Below, piece after piece: positions 49,879 to 59,338 of a stretch of 64,000 bases of DNA; within the stretch, counting starts at the first letter, position 1; every line of letters starts with the position of its first letter. Location: the NCBI GenBank assembly GCA_009773005.1, contig WOUT01000017.1, forward strand, positions 1-64,000. The letters run 5' to 3'. A program made the translations under genes and the position numbers. This DNA comes from Chloroflexota bacterium (GTDB lineage Bacteria; Chloroflexota; Anaerolineae; Anaerolineales; Anaerolineaceae). Under the pieces are notes generated by a model. That model saw only the letters and a program-made list of their open reading frames with translations. It made no database searches and was not told where the DNA came from.

Positions 49879-51806
49879 CCTTCATCCTGAAAAGGCAAGA
49901 CTCGCATCTTTTTATTTTGCTCTCCAAAAACCTCAAAACGGTAGGCGATTTTTCCAAACTGCACCAAATCACCATGTTGCAGGCGCGCACCATACAAAGA
50001 AACTGGCGTGTAGTTCAACCATGTTCCTGCGCCTGAACCCATGTCAAAGATTTTGAAATGATCCTGATCCTCTTTCGATATTTTGGCATGGCAGGCGCTG
50101 ACAAGTAGATCATTGAGTACAATTTTTGCCTTTTTGGAATCGCTTCCGATTGTGATCTCTTGATGGCTTAGCGGAATCTCAGCTTGATATTTTAACCCGG
50201 TCCCTTCGGTTGACAGGCGAATCATACGAGCGGGAGCTAATCCTATCCCGGGTATATGCGGCCACTCCTCATCGTGTTTAGATTTAGAAGGAGGAGTCAT
50301 TAACTCGCCGTTGATGACAACAGGCTGAGTGACAGGGTCTTCCAGTCTATGGGATTTAATTCGCATTGAAGAGCGGTTCTTTTTTAAGTCTCTTGCAGCG
50401 AGCGAGACAAGAAGAATACCCGTGGCAGCAATCACTAGAAAAAGAATGATGGTCTGAGGGGTGATTGCAGAAAAAAGCTTTTCATACCATGTTAGGGGTC
50501 TGGCTTCCACAACAATTTCAACAGGCAGCTCCACCGTTTCAGCAATGAAACCGGCATTATCTTGAATGACAACATTCATGACATGAGAGCCGGAAGTATC
50601 AATCCCTTGAATATCCCATTCAAAAGTATCGAAAGGTGGCGAGGTGTTCTCATCAACCAGTTTTTTGTCAATAAATAACCGGCTATATTCCAAATTCCGT
50701 TTCAATCCATCCGGGAATTCGATCATGATTCGGATGCTAATGCTATCAGGAGTTAGAACAGAATCTTTTCTTTTCTGGGCGTCAGTCCAGGATCGGTTGA
50801 CCGAGGCGGGAGGTGAAAAAAAGATAGGGTTTGGCGGAAGGACTTTCAAACTAAATGGCGCAGGGTCAGATTCCAGCACGGTATCATTTTGGGTCACTTT
50901 CAGGGTCACAAAGTAATCGCCGCTTGTTTTGATCCGGGATTTGTATTTAAGGAGGTACACGTATCTCAACTGGTCAAGGTAACTGGACAAAACAGGTAGT
51001 TCTTCTGCCCCGGAAAACACAAAAAAATCACCATTGGTTTGCTCCGCAGCTTGCCTTAGAAGATCAGCTTCTGATAAGGCGGCATAAGTGGGGGGTCCGG
51101 CTAACCATATGAAAAGACGAACATCCGCTTGCAGAGCACGGCTGATGATGTCTTTCAATCCGGTGATTTGATCTGCGGTGGGCAAAGGCGTAAAGTATAG
51201 GATAGTGGGTGTTTTTTGTGTTGTCTTGGAAGCTGATGTTGCAAGATCCACAGCAGAAGAAAGGCTGGCTAACCCTGGTTGAGCCTGACGCATTTCAGGT
51301 TGGTAAGCCGCAATCGCTTTCACCCAATCTGTTGGCTTTGACAGCGTTGTGACTTGAGCCCCCGTGTTTGAGATCAGACTAAAGTCATCCATGGTGGTGA
51401 CGGATTGAGCTTGCGCCCAGGCGGCAAGCGCTGTTTTAACCCTATCAATACGCGAGACTGCGGCGTATCGATTTGCCAGGGTGGGTCCTTCATTGACTGC
51501 AAATATGAAGCGAACTCCGGGTTCAAGCAAGTCCAGGCTATCTGGCGCGACCACTTGATCATTTTCCTGAATGCGCAGATTTTCCAGGCGGAGATTTTTT
51601 ACAAAATTGCCATCAGAATCAAAAGCTCTAAAAAAAGCGCTAACCGTTGGGTAATGCGAAAGATCAGGCTTGGATAGTTCCAATTTATTCCTGGTCTGGG
51701 CATAAGCAGAATTGGCGAGAAAAAAGGAAAGACCCCCGATGATAAAAAAACAAAGACAAAGGCGAAAGCAGATTTTAATTGGGAGCCGTTGAATCAGGTT
51801 TTTCAT
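49875..51806 (-). CDS. VWA-like extracellular domain, transmembrane helix and intracellular FHA domain
   Basis: 643 residues. Signal peptide (LCLCFFIIGGLSFFLANSAY), a VWA-like region at about 85-280 (GVRFIFAVNEG at the start, with a partial metal site), Ig-like strands to about 440, one transmembrane helix (TIILFLVIAATGILLVSLAA, about 455-475) and a C-terminal FHA domain (TIGSDSKKAKIVLNDLLVSA CHAKIS...). FHA domains bind phosphothreonine. The protein could relay an outside event to a phosphorylation circuit with the co-translated PP2C phosphatase; this is inference. Confidence 0.82.
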   Translation of the reverse strand: MKNLIQRLPIKICFRLCLCFFIIGGLSFFLANSAYAQTRNKLELSKPDLSHYPTVSAFFRAFDSDGNFVKNLRLENLRIQENDQVVAPDSLDLLEPGVRFIFAVNEGPTLANRYAAVSRIDRVKTALAAWAQAQSVTTMDDFSLISNTGAQVTTLSKPTDWVKAIAAYQPEMRQAQPGLASLSSAVDLATSASKTTQKTPTILYFTPLPTADQITGLKDIISRALQADVRLFIWLAGPPTYAALSEADLLRQAAEQTNGDFFVFSGAEELPVLSSYLDQLRYVYLLKYKSRIKTSGDYFVTLKVTQNDTVLESDPAPFSLKVLPPNPIFFSPPASVNRSWTDAQKRKDSVLTPDSISIRIMIEFPDGLKRNLEYSRLFIDKKLVDENTSPPFDTFEWDIQGIDTSGSHVMNVVIQDNAGFIAETVELPVEIVVEARPLTWYEKLFSAITPQTIILFLVIAATGILLVSLAARDLKKNRSSMRIKSHRLEDPVTQPVVINGELMTPPSKSKHDEEWPHIPGIGLAPARMIRLSTEGTGLKYQAEIPLSHQEITIGSDSKKAKIVLNDLLVSACHAKISKEDQDHFKIFDMGSGAGTWLNYTPVSLYGARLQHGDLVQFGKIAYRFEVFGEQNKKMRVLPFQDEG

Positions 51807-51864
51807 ATTTGTAATTGTATGACAAAAATCAACATTTCAGCAGATTGAATATAAGCTTAAAAAC

Positions 51865-53421
51865 TCACTCCCATTCAATTGTAGCTGGCGGCTTGCTGGT
51901 GATATCGTAGACCACACGATTTACCCCTTTGACCTCGTTTACGATTCGGTTCGAAACACGAGCTAACACCTGATGAGGGATGTGTGCCCAGTCGGCAGTC
52001 ATGAAGTCCTCAGTGGTTACTGCCCTTAGGGCTACGACTTCCTGATAGGTTCGCTGGTCGCCCATAACACCCACCGACCTGACAGGCAGGAGGACAGAAA
52101 ATGCTTGCGAGATCAACCCATCTTCCCAATTTGGTTTTTTATTGATCAATCCCTCCTCGGTTAATTCAGAGAGGAAGATATCATCTGCGTGCTGCAGTCG
52201 GTCGACACGTTCGGGGGTCACCATGCCGAGACAGCGCACTGCCAAACCAGGTCCAGGGAATGGTTGGCGCCAAACCAATTCAGCGGGCAGCCCAAGGCTT
52301 TCCCCGATCTGGCGGACCTCATCCTTAAAAAGATAACGCAATGGTTCAACAAGTTTGAACCGCATTCGCTCGGGTAATCCGCCGACGTTATGGTGTGTTT
52401 TGATCCGTTCAGCTTTATTTCGTTCAGGGGCGGATGACTCGACAACATCCGGATAGATCGTACCTTGCACAAGGAAACCCGGATTTCCGATTCGGGCTGC
52501 TTCTTTTTCAAATAGATGGATGAACATTCCGCCAATGATCTTTCGTTTTTGTTCTGGCTCAATGACTCCTTCCAAAGCGCTGAAAAAATCTTTTTTCGCA
52601 TGCACTGTATGGAGGGATAACCCTATATGTTTTCCAAAAGCAGTTTCCACCTGACCCACTTCATTCTTTCGTAATAAACCGGTATCCACAAAAACAGCGT
52701 CCAACTGACTGCCAATTGCGCGATATACCAATGCTGTTGAAACGCTAGAATCCACTCCTCCGCTTACGGCAGAGATGACACGGTTTTGCCCAACTTGCTC
52801 GCGGATAGAATGGACAGTCTGTTCGATGATGTTTTCAGGGGTCCAATCCGGAGTAACCCCACATATCTTGAACACGAAGTTTTCCAACAATTGCTTGCCA
52901 AGAGCGGTGTGTCGTACTTCTGGGTGAAATTGAACGCCATAAAGACGCCGAGAGATATCACCCATTGCAGAAATTGGGCTATTGGAAGAACTGGCCAGAG
53001 AGACGAATCCTTGCGGGAGTGACTCCAGTCGGTCTCCATGAGACATCCATACCGTCAGGGAGGGTGCAGGGAGCAACGGGTTGGAACAAAGCTCTGTGAC
53101 TTCTGCCAAACCATATTCACATGCCAAAGAGGAGGTGACTTTTCCACCCAGGTAATGGGCGAGGATTTGCATTCCGTAACAGATGCCCAATATGGGCAAA
53201 CAGGCATTAAGAATAAAAGGCGCAAGCGCTGGAGCGTTTTCTGTATAGACTGATGCAGGACCACCGGACAGAATGAATCCTTTTGGGTTTAATTTCATAA
53301 TCTGAATTTGAGAGGTGTCCCAGGGAAAAATTTCGCAATAGACGTGCATTTCGCGCACCCGCCGGGCGATCAATTGGGTGTACTGCGAGCCAAAATCCAG
53401 AACGACAATTGTGTCTGCCAT
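51865..53421 (-). CDS. guaA: GMP synthase (glutamine-hydrolysing)
   Basis: 518 residues, full length. Class I amidotransferase domain: [25 protein letters not shown] and the nucleophile Cys in [11 protein letters not shown]-pyrophosphatase domain from about 200: [12 protein letters not shown]. The C-terminal dimerisation domain ends KPPATIEWE. It converts XMP to GMP. Located 28 bp downstream of xpt, so the two purine genes form an operon. Confidence 0.96.
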   Translation of the reverse strand: MADTIVVLDFGSQYTQLIARRVREMHVYCEIFPWDTSQIQIMKLNPKGFILSGGPASVYTENAPALAPFILNACLPILGICYGMQILAHYLGGKVTSSLACEYGLAEVTELCSNPLLPAPSLTVWMSHGDRLESLPQGFVSLASSSNSPISAMGDISRRLYGVQFHPEVRHTALGKQLLENFVFKICGVTPDWTPENIIEQTVHSIREQVGQNRVISAVSGGVDSSVSTALVYRAIGSQLDAVFVDTGLLRKNEVGQVETAFGKHIGLSLHTVHAKKDFFSALEGVIEPEQKRKIIGGMFIHLFEKEAARIGNPGFLVQGTIYPDVVESSAPERNKAERIKTHHNVGGLPERMRFKLVEPLRYLFKDEVRQIGESLGLPAELVWRQPFPGPGLAVRCLGMVTPERVDRLQHADDIFLSELTEEGLINKKPNWEDGLISQAFSVLLPVRSVGVMGDQRTYQEVVALRAVTTEDFMTADWAHIPHQVLARVSNRIVNEVKGVNRVVYDITSKPPATIEWE

Positions 53422-53449
53422 AGCTTTCCACCTGTACTTTTAGATATGC

Positions 53450-54022
53450 TTATTTGCTAAATTCGATCATGCCATCATCCAGGCTTGTGATTTGAACCAG
53501 AGCGATAATGGGAACATTCAGGTAAGCCAATACCTCTCTTCCCCCCTCAAAAGTTTTTTCGATCAATGCGCCAATTCCGCAGATCTCAGCCCCTGCAGCC
53601 TGAGCCAACCGTACCAGTCCCAAAATGGTAGCGCCTGAAGCTAAAAAGTCGTCGATGATCAAGACTTTCTCATTGGCTTGTAGATATTCAGGCGAGACGA
53701 TCAATTCAACCATGTTGCCCTTGGTGTGCGATGGCGCAACGGTCAAATAGACAGTATTCGGCATTGTGATCGGCCGGGTCTTCCTTGCGTAGACGACAGG
53801 TACTCTTAAGTGTTTTGCGGTCATCAACGCCGGGGCGATCCCCGAGATTTCGGCGGTGAGAATGCGTGTGACTCCCGTAGCTGCAAAATGCCTGGCAAGT
53901 TCGACGCCACAAAGATCCATGAGTTCGGGATCAACTTGATGATTAATGAGACTGTCCACCTTGAGAATTCCGCCACCAAGGTTTTTTCCTTCTGCAATGA
54001 TCCTGTTTTTAAGTTCCTGCAT
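53450..54022 (-). CDS. xpt: xanthine phosphoribosyltransferase
   Basis: 190 residues of the Xpt type I phosphoribosyltransferase family. MQELKNRIIAEGKNLGGGIL, DSLINHQVDPELM, the GIAPALMTA loop and the PRPP-binding motif VLIIDDFLASGAT. It makes XMP from xanthine and PRPP, feeding guaA directly downstream. GGAGGG precedes the ATG. The upstream region was checked for a purine riboswitch; none is apparent. Confidence 0.92.
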   Translation of the reverse strand: MQELKNRIIAEGKNLGGGILKVDSLINHQVDPELMDLCGVELARHFAATGVTRILTAEISGIAPALMTAKHLRVPVVYARKTRPITMPNTVYLTVAPSHTKGNMVELIVSPEYLQANEKVLIIDDFLASGATILGLVRLAQAAGAEICGIGALIEKTFEGGREVLAYLNVPIIALVQITSLDDGMIEFSK

Positions 54023-54138
54023 GTTTACCCTCCGCGAAAAGATGTATAGACATTTTACTAAATATCTTCCAACACCTGATATTTTTTAATATTGATATTA
54101 GAATTTCATTGCGGTTGCGGGTGTATTGAAAAGCATAA

Positions 54139-54156
54139 AATACTCTCAAGAGTATT
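54139..54156. repeat. inverted repeat between xpt and maf
   Basis: AATACTC-TCAA-GAGTATT, a 7-bp perfect dyad in the 211-bp divergent gap. Could be an operator for either gene. The remainder of the gap is AT-rich. Confidence 0.55.
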
Positions 54157-54218
54157 GATATTCTTATATCACAATAATTGAAGATGCTCTTTCTCCTCGT
54201 GAACCCGCTTTGGGGGTG

Positions 54219-54227
54219 TGTTAGAAT
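54219..54227 (+). promoter_or_regulatory. extended -10 promoter of maf
   Basis: TGTTAGAAT ends 6 nt before the maf ATG; a leaderless transcript is predicted. Confidence 0.5.
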
Positions 54228-54233
54228 AAAAAC

Positions 54234-54902
54234 ATGAATGTCCCGGAAATCGTTCTTGCGTCAAACTCGCCACGCAGGCGGGAGATATTAAGCTGGACTG
54301 GTCTGGCGTTTACAACCCACCCGGCAGATGTTGATGAAACTCCAAAGGATGGAGAATCTCCTGAGGATTATGTGCGGCGGCTTGCTGAAAATAAAGCCCA
54401 TGTTTCTTCAGGTTTTGCGCCCTTTAACGGGCTGGTATTAGCCGCAGACACAACAGTTTCAGATGAACTGGATATTTTAGGGAAACCAAACGATATTGAA
54501 GACGCGCGCAAGATGTTATTGCGCCTGCGGGGACGGACACATCAAGTTCATACAGCCATAGTGGTTTACATCCCTTCCAAAGGAATAACTGAGAGGGCTT
54601 TATGTTCAACGGCGGTAAGAATGAGGAAATATTCCGACGGAGAATTACAAGCCTACCTTGACACTGGCGACTCCATGGATAAAGCCGGAGCTTATGCCAT
54701 TCAACATTCCGAGTTCCGCCCTGTCGTAAAATTTTCAGGTTGTTTCGCCAGTGTGATGGGCTTTCCTTTGTGTCATTTTGAGCGGACGCTACGGCGGATG
54801 GGATATGGAGAACGAAAAGAAATCCCATATCGGTGTCAGGATCAGTTATCATACTCGTGTCCGATCTATAAACATGTATTGAATGGTGAGGAAGTTGGTT
54901 GA
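54234..54902 (+). CDS. maf: Maf-like nucleoside triphosphate pyrophosphatase
   Basis: 222 residues. LASNSPRRREIL at the N terminus, the catalytic AADTTV, ILGKPND-EDARKMLLRLRGRTHQVHTA and GDSMDKAGAYAIQ are family hallmarks. Maf proteins hydrolyse non-canonical or modified nucleotides (dTTP, UTP or m7GTP types); dTTP/UTP-type is suggested by DKAGAYAIQ. Starts without a Shine-Dalgarno. PBP gene 27 bp downstream. Confidence 0.9.
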   Translation: MNVPEIVLASNSPRRREILSWTGLAFTTHPADVDETPKDGESPEDYVRRLAENKAHVSSGFAPFNGLVLAADTTVSDELDILGKPNDIEDARKMLLRLRGRTHQVHTAIVVYIPSKGITERALCSTAVRMRKYSDGELQAYLDTGDSMDKAGAYAIQHSEFRPVVKFSGCFASVMGFPLCHFERTLRRMGYGERKEIPYRCQDQLSYSCPIYKHVLNGEEVG

Positions 54903-54929
54903 ACCGGGGACATATTCCGCGAGGATGAT

Positions 54930-57113
54930 ATGAAAATATTTCGAATTCTTTTGTTAATGGCATTTTTGCTTTCTGCTTGTAAAGGTGTAAAACCGCAGCC
55001 AACGACTAATCCTGCAAACGGATTGCCCACACCGGTGGTTAAGACCACCAGCGTCCCTGATGTCTCGGCAACCACGATGAATTATTTGACAAAATGGAAT
55101 GCAAATGATTATGCGGGAATGTACGCTATGTTATCCAAAACAAGCAAAGATGCCATTACGGAAACCGATTTTGAAAAATTATATAAGGATACGGCGGTGA
55201 ACCTGACGTTGAAACAGATTGACGCCGGGATAATTTCCACATTGATTAACCCGGCTTCTGCAAAAGTAAGTTATCAGGTGAATTTCATTACCAACCTATT
55301 TAACAATATTCAACGAAAGATGGATATGAACCTTGTGTTGGAAGAAGGAGAGTGGAAAATCCAGTGGGAAGAGGGGTTGATTCTGCCCGAATTGACAGGC
55401 GGAAACAGGTTGATGTTAAGTCTTAAACCCCCTGCGCGAGGAAATATTAACGACAAAAATGGTAACACGTTGGTAACCCAAACTGAAGCTGTTGCTCTCG
55501 GGGTTATCCCAAGTCAGATCTCTGACGCCTACGAGCCAGCGCTTCTCCAGACGCTATCAGACATATTGGGGAAACCCAAAAATATCATTAAATCCTATTA
55601 TCGGGATGAGGGTGCAAATTGGTATGTTCCTGTTGGAGAGGTTTCTCAAGCAGGTTATAACGAGGTAGCCACAACTCTAGACGCATTGAGTGGTTTGGTC
55701 ACTAATCCTTATACTGCCCGTTATTATTTCAACGGCGGGGTTGCTCCACAAGTTATTGGTTATATGCTTAGCATTTCACCTGAACAATATGACGAATACC
55801 GCCGAAAGGGATATGCCGGGGATGAAAAGATTGGCGGGGCTGGTCTGGAAAAATGGGGAGAGTCCGATTTAGCAGGCACCCCTGCTGCGGATTTATATGT
55901 CGTGAAGCCAGATGGGACGTTTGAAACACGTTTGGCAAGTCTGGATCCCAAAGCCTCGAATAATATCTATACAACGCTAGACAAGAATTTCCAAATCCTT
56001 GTTCAAAAAGCTCTTTTAGGTTTCTCGGGCGCCATCGTAGTCATGGAAGTTGAGACTGGCAAAATTCTGGCCATGGCTTCATCGCCAGATTACGATCCCA
56101 ATGTTTTTCAAACGAACAATTTTAACAGTCAATACGTTTTAAGCGATCTTGTCAATGATGACCAAACTCCGTTATGGAATAGGGCTGCGCAATCTGCTTA
56201 TCCGTTAGGGTCAGTATTCAAGTTGGTCACTGCAGCCGCTGCTTTGGAGTCAGGACTTTATGAACCTACCACAACTTATGAATGCACCAGTCAATTCACT
56301 GAACTCCCAGGTTATATAGGCGATGATTGGACATATACCAAAGGACTTCCGCCATCCGGAACGCTAACCTTGCTGGAAGGTATTATGCGGTCTTGCAACC
56401 CATGGTTCTATCACCTGGGACTAGATCTATTTCGGCAAAAAGGGGCAACATACCTTTCTGACATGGCACGCGGATTTGGGTTAGGCGAGGCAACCGGCAT
56501 TGGCGCTGTTGCGGAGGACGCAGGAAAGATCAATGACCCGGTGACAGAAGGGGATGCAGTTCAAATGGGCATCGGTCAGGGCAATATGCTTGTGACGCCT
56601 CTGCAAGTGGTGGATTTCATTGCGGCAATTGGCAATGGTGGAATCCTCTATCGACCTCAGATCATTGATAAGATCACCACCATTGATGGCGAAGTAATTC
56701 AGTCTTTCACTCCTGAGGTTCGGGGAAAATTACCGGTGAGTCAAGAAACGCTGTCTGCTCTTAAAGAGGGAATGCGTATGGTTATAGAAGAAAAACGCGG
56801 AACGGCGCATTTAGTTTTCCTGGGAATGCAAACCCCGATTTATGGCAAGACCGGCACTGCGACAACTTCGATCATCGACCCTCATTCCTGGTTTGCTGGC
56901 TTCACAGACGCCAATCACACGGATAAACCTGACATTGCAATTGTTGTCATCGCCGAAAATGCCGGGGACGGATCAAAATTTGCTGCCCCAATTTTTAAAC
57001 GAGTTATTCAGGCTTATTTCCTCGGAACAGTCCAAACTCTCTATCCGTGGGAAAAAGACCTCTATTTGACCAAAACACCTACTCCAGAGGAAACGGTAAC
57101 ACCAGCGCCATGA
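54930..57113 (+). CDS. penicillin-binding lipoprotein, MecA/PBP2-like transpeptidase
   Basis: 727 residues. The signal has lipobox LLSAC, so the protein is lipid-anchored rather than membrane-spanning. Residues about 45-145 match the NTF2-like MecA N-terminal domain (YLTKWNANDYAGMYAMLSKTS). Next a PBP dimer domain (PPARGNINDKNGNTL, about 168), then the transpeptidase: Ser428-Val-Phe-Lys431, Ser488-Cys-Asn490 and Lys640-Thr-Gly. A C-terminal Thr/Pro tail follows. It crosslinks peptidoglycan (class B). MecA-type enzymes can have low beta-lactam affinity. Overlaps rsgA by 4 bp. Confidence 0.88.
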   Translation: MKIFRILLLMAFLLSACKGVKPQPTTNPANGLPTPVVKTTSVPDVSATTMNYLTKWNANDYAGMYAMLSKTSKDAITETDFEKLYKDTAVNLTLKQIDAGIISTLINPASAKVSYQVNFITNLFNNIQRKMDMNLVLEEGEWKIQWEEGLILPELTGGNRLMLSLKPPARGNINDKNGNTLVTQTEAVALGVIPSQISDAYEPALLQTLSDILGKPKNIIKSYYRDEGANWYVPVGEVSQAGYNEVATTLDALSGLVTNPYTARYYFNGGVAPQVIGYMLSISPEQYDEYRRKGYAGDEKIGGAGLEKWGESDLAGTPAADLYVVKPDGTFETRLASLDPKASNNIYTTLDKNFQILVQKALLGFSGAIVVMEVETGKILAMASSPDYDPNVFQTNNFNSQYVLSDLVNDDQTPLWNRAAQSAYPLGSVFKLVTAAAALESGLYEPTTTYECTSQFTELPGYIGDDWTYTKGLPPSGTLTLLEGIMRSCNPWFYHLGLDLFRQKGATYLSDMARGFGLGEATGIGAVAEDAGKINDPVTEGDAVQMGIGQGNMLVTPLQVVDFIAAIGNGGILYRPQIIDKITTIDGEVIQSFTPEVRGKLPVSQETLSALKEGMRMVIEEKRGTAHLVFLGMQTPIYGKTGTATTSIIDPHSWFAGFTDANHTDKPDIAIVVIAENAGDGSKFAAPIFKRVIQAYFLGTVQTLYPWEKDLYLTKTPTPEETVTPAP

Positions 57114-58021
57114 CAAAACTGACCGTTTCAGGGTGGGTAACCCGGTACCAATCCGGATTTTATACTATCCAAACGGAAAGTGGAAAAATTACCTGTATCT
57201 TGAGGGGTCGGTTAAAACGCAGAACCATTCAAGGGGATATCATCAGTATCGGTGACCGAGTTCAGATCAGTCTTCAGTCTGACGGGACTGGAGCGGTAGA
57301 GGTCATTGAACCCCGTCACAGCGAATTGGTTCGACTGGACCCTACTCCAAGAGGAGCTTTCCGACAAATTCTACTATCTAACCCAGATCAGGTGGTTGCT
57401 GTTTTTGCCTGCGCTCAACCCGAACCTCATTTGCGCATGTTGGATCGGTTTCTGGTGATTGCAGAAAAACAACAATTAAAAGCCGTTGTGGTTGCAAATA
57501 AAGTTGACCTGATCGGTTTAAAGAATGCCAAAAAAATCTTTTCTGACTATCCCCCTCTGGGTTACCCGGTGATCTATACTTCTGCGAAAAAAGGGGACGG
57601 ACTAGAGGAATTGAAGGGCATTCTTGAAGGCAAGATTTCCGCTTTGGCGGGTCCATCCGGGGTCGGAAAATCCAGTTTGTTAAACGCCATCCAACCTGGT
57701 TTAGGATTGGCAGTTCGAGAGATCGGGGCGCGTAACGAACGAGGCAGGCATACAACGGTTGTCCGTGAAATGTTCCCGATCGAGGGTGGCGGATACGTGG
57801 CTGACTTACCTGGCTTAAGAAAATTATCCTTATGGGATACGCAGCCTGAAGAATTGGATGGGTATTTCCCTGAAATACGCCATTTGGTCTCACAATGCCA
57901 ATTCAATGATTGCGCCCATTTTGACGATCCTGGTTGCGCCGTGGTAAAGGCAGTTGAAGAAGGGGGCATCAGCGCTGAGCGGTATGAATCATACGTGCGT
58001 ATGCGGCTTGGAGATGCGTAA
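57110..58021 (+). CDS. rsgA: small ribosomal subunit biogenesis GTPase RsgA
   Basis: 303 residues from the ATG at 57110, overlapping the PBP stop (ATGA); an upstream in-frame start would lie in the PBP gene. OB-fold at the N terminus, then the circularly permuted GTPase order: G4 ANKVDL near 128, G5 TSAKKGDG, G1 GPSGVGKSS near 181, G2, G3 DLPGLRKL, and a zinc knuckle CQFNDCAHFDDPGC near 263. RsgA tests maturation of the 30S subunit. Confidence 0.93.
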   Translation: MTKLTVSGWVTRYQSGFYTIQTESGKITCILRGRLKRRTIQGDIISIGDRVQISLQSDGTGAVEVIEPRHSELVRLDPTPRGAFRQILLSNPDQVVAVFACAQPEPHLRMLDRFLVIAEKQQLKAVVVANKVDLIGLKNAKKIFSDYPPLGYPVIYTSAKKGDGLEELKGILEGKISALAGPSGVGKSSLLNAIQPGLGLAVREIGARNERGRHTTVVREMFPIEGGGYVADLPGLRKLSLWDTQPEELDGYFPEIRHLVSQCQFNDCAHFDDPGCAVVKAVEEGGISAERYESYVRMRLGDA

Positions 58022-58121
58022 GAAAAGTACAATCGGGAATCGAATGACCGCGCACATGTTTTATATCGATTAGTATTTGAAAATAGGAGATTAACCCACA
58101 ATGTGAGAGCATTTCAGCAGG

Positions 58122-58130
58122 TGGTATAAT
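58122..58130 (+). promoter_or_regulatory. extended -10 promoter with long leader
   Basis: TGGTATAAT, a perfect extended -10, would start transcription near 58137, leaving a leader of about 175 nt before the next gene. No clear hairpins were recognised in it. Confidence 0.5.
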
Positions 58131-58311
58131 TAAATTCATCAATAATAATTTCCAGGTAAACGAAATCAATGCTCTTCTGATCTCCGGTATATCGACAGTC
58201 TTTAAAATTGAGTGAATTTTAGTTTCGCAAATTATTTTTCGATAATTGTTATTTTCAATACAGTCGAATATTACAAAAGAAACAGGGTTTTTTAACCTGA
58301 GGTTTTGAATA

Positions 58312-59205
58312 ATGAAACCTGTTTTGAAAAAGAAAATGCAATGGGCGGGTGTATTTTATGGACTCGCCGGCGGATTGGCTTTCGCGATCTTTACCTGGGG
58401 GGTAGATGGATTTTTATTGGCAAGCGCCCACGGTGCATACCCATGGGCAAAATTCATTCCCGGCTTGTTCATCTGCGCGCTTTCGGGCAGCCTGGCTGGA
58501 TGGCTAACGATCCGGTTTCAAAACAATATTCTGGGCATTGTGTTATGGTTATCTTTGGCATTATTATATTCAAGACTAATCGTCTGGTTGCCTATTCGTG
58601 TTGTCCCGTTCATCATCAAGTTCTTCAATGGCGCCCTTGGCGAGTACCTGAAATACCCATATTACAAAAGCCTTGATCAAACCCAGTGGTTTGGATTCGT
58701 CATTTTAGCTATCGCTGCCATTATCTGCGGTTTACTGGAGAATATCCTCATTGAGCAGTCTTTTTTTTCCTCTGGGACTTACGCGATTGCGATTCCACTG
58801 GTTGTCTGTTTTCTTTGTTTCAGCCTGATTGGTAATGCGGCAGATTCATTGCTCAATCAAAACATACGGAAGCCTCTTCAAGAAGTCGACAATTTGCTGC
58901 AATTTGCCCTGGATAATATTGATAAAGAAGTTCCGGGAGATATTGCCCGTTCCATGCACTTGGGAGCAGTCAACCCCATCAAAGAATTACTACCCAGGGA
59001 ACGGCGGCTGATCTTGAGCAATTTTGACGAGTCTATGGGACAGGTGGATATCCTGGTCGATTTCAGAGGAATATGGGCAAAGTGCACGACAATCTATAAT
59101 CAAGTTACATTTTGCAAACCTGCTCTCGAGATACAATGGATCCGGCTTTCCAATCAAATGAAAATGGAAGCAAGATTCAACACCAAAGTATTCTTCGGCA
59201 ATTAA
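58312..59205 (+). CDS. hypothetical membrane protein with soluble C-terminal domain
   Basis: 297 residues, not recognised. Residues 1-180 form about five or six hydrophobic helices (WAGVFYGLAGGLAFAIFTWG; FIPGLFICALSGSLAGWL; ILGIVLWLSLALLYS; FVILAIAAIICGLL; IAIPLVVCFLCFSLIG). From about 185 a charged soluble domain follows (PLQEVDNLLQFALDNIDKEV; LPRERRLILSNFDESM; VDILVDFRGIWAKC). The ATG has no strong ribosome binding site, only GAGGTTTT. Separate from the Opp operon by 133 bp. Confidence 0.65.
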   Translation: MKPVLKKKMQWAGVFYGLAGGLAFAIFTWGVDGFLLASAHGAYPWAKFIPGLFICALSGSLAGWLTIRFQNNILGIVLWLSLALLYSRLIVWLPIRVVPFIIKFFNGALGEYLKYPYYKSLDQTQWFGFVILAIAAIICGLLENILIEQSFFSSGTYAIAIPLVVCFLCFSLIGNAADSLLNQNIRKPLQEVDNLLQFALDNIDKEVPGDIARSMHLGAVNPIKELLPRERRLILSNFDESMGQVDILVDFRGIWAKCTTIYNQVTFCKPALEIQWIRLSNQMKMEARFNTKVFFGN

Positions 59206-59338
59206 TTTGTTTTTGTTACAACATTAAAAAGTCTTTTCTATTGAATAATTATGAACTTTCTGTTATGGTAAACTATGTAATAGTAAACTGTTATTGTTCA
59301 AGCTACAACATCTATACTAAATTAAAGAGGCCCTGTAG

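Noticed and set aside
54023-54233. Purine riboswitch upstream of xpt-guaA
   Set aside because: The conserved loop and junction words of the guanine aptamer are missing on the minus strand.
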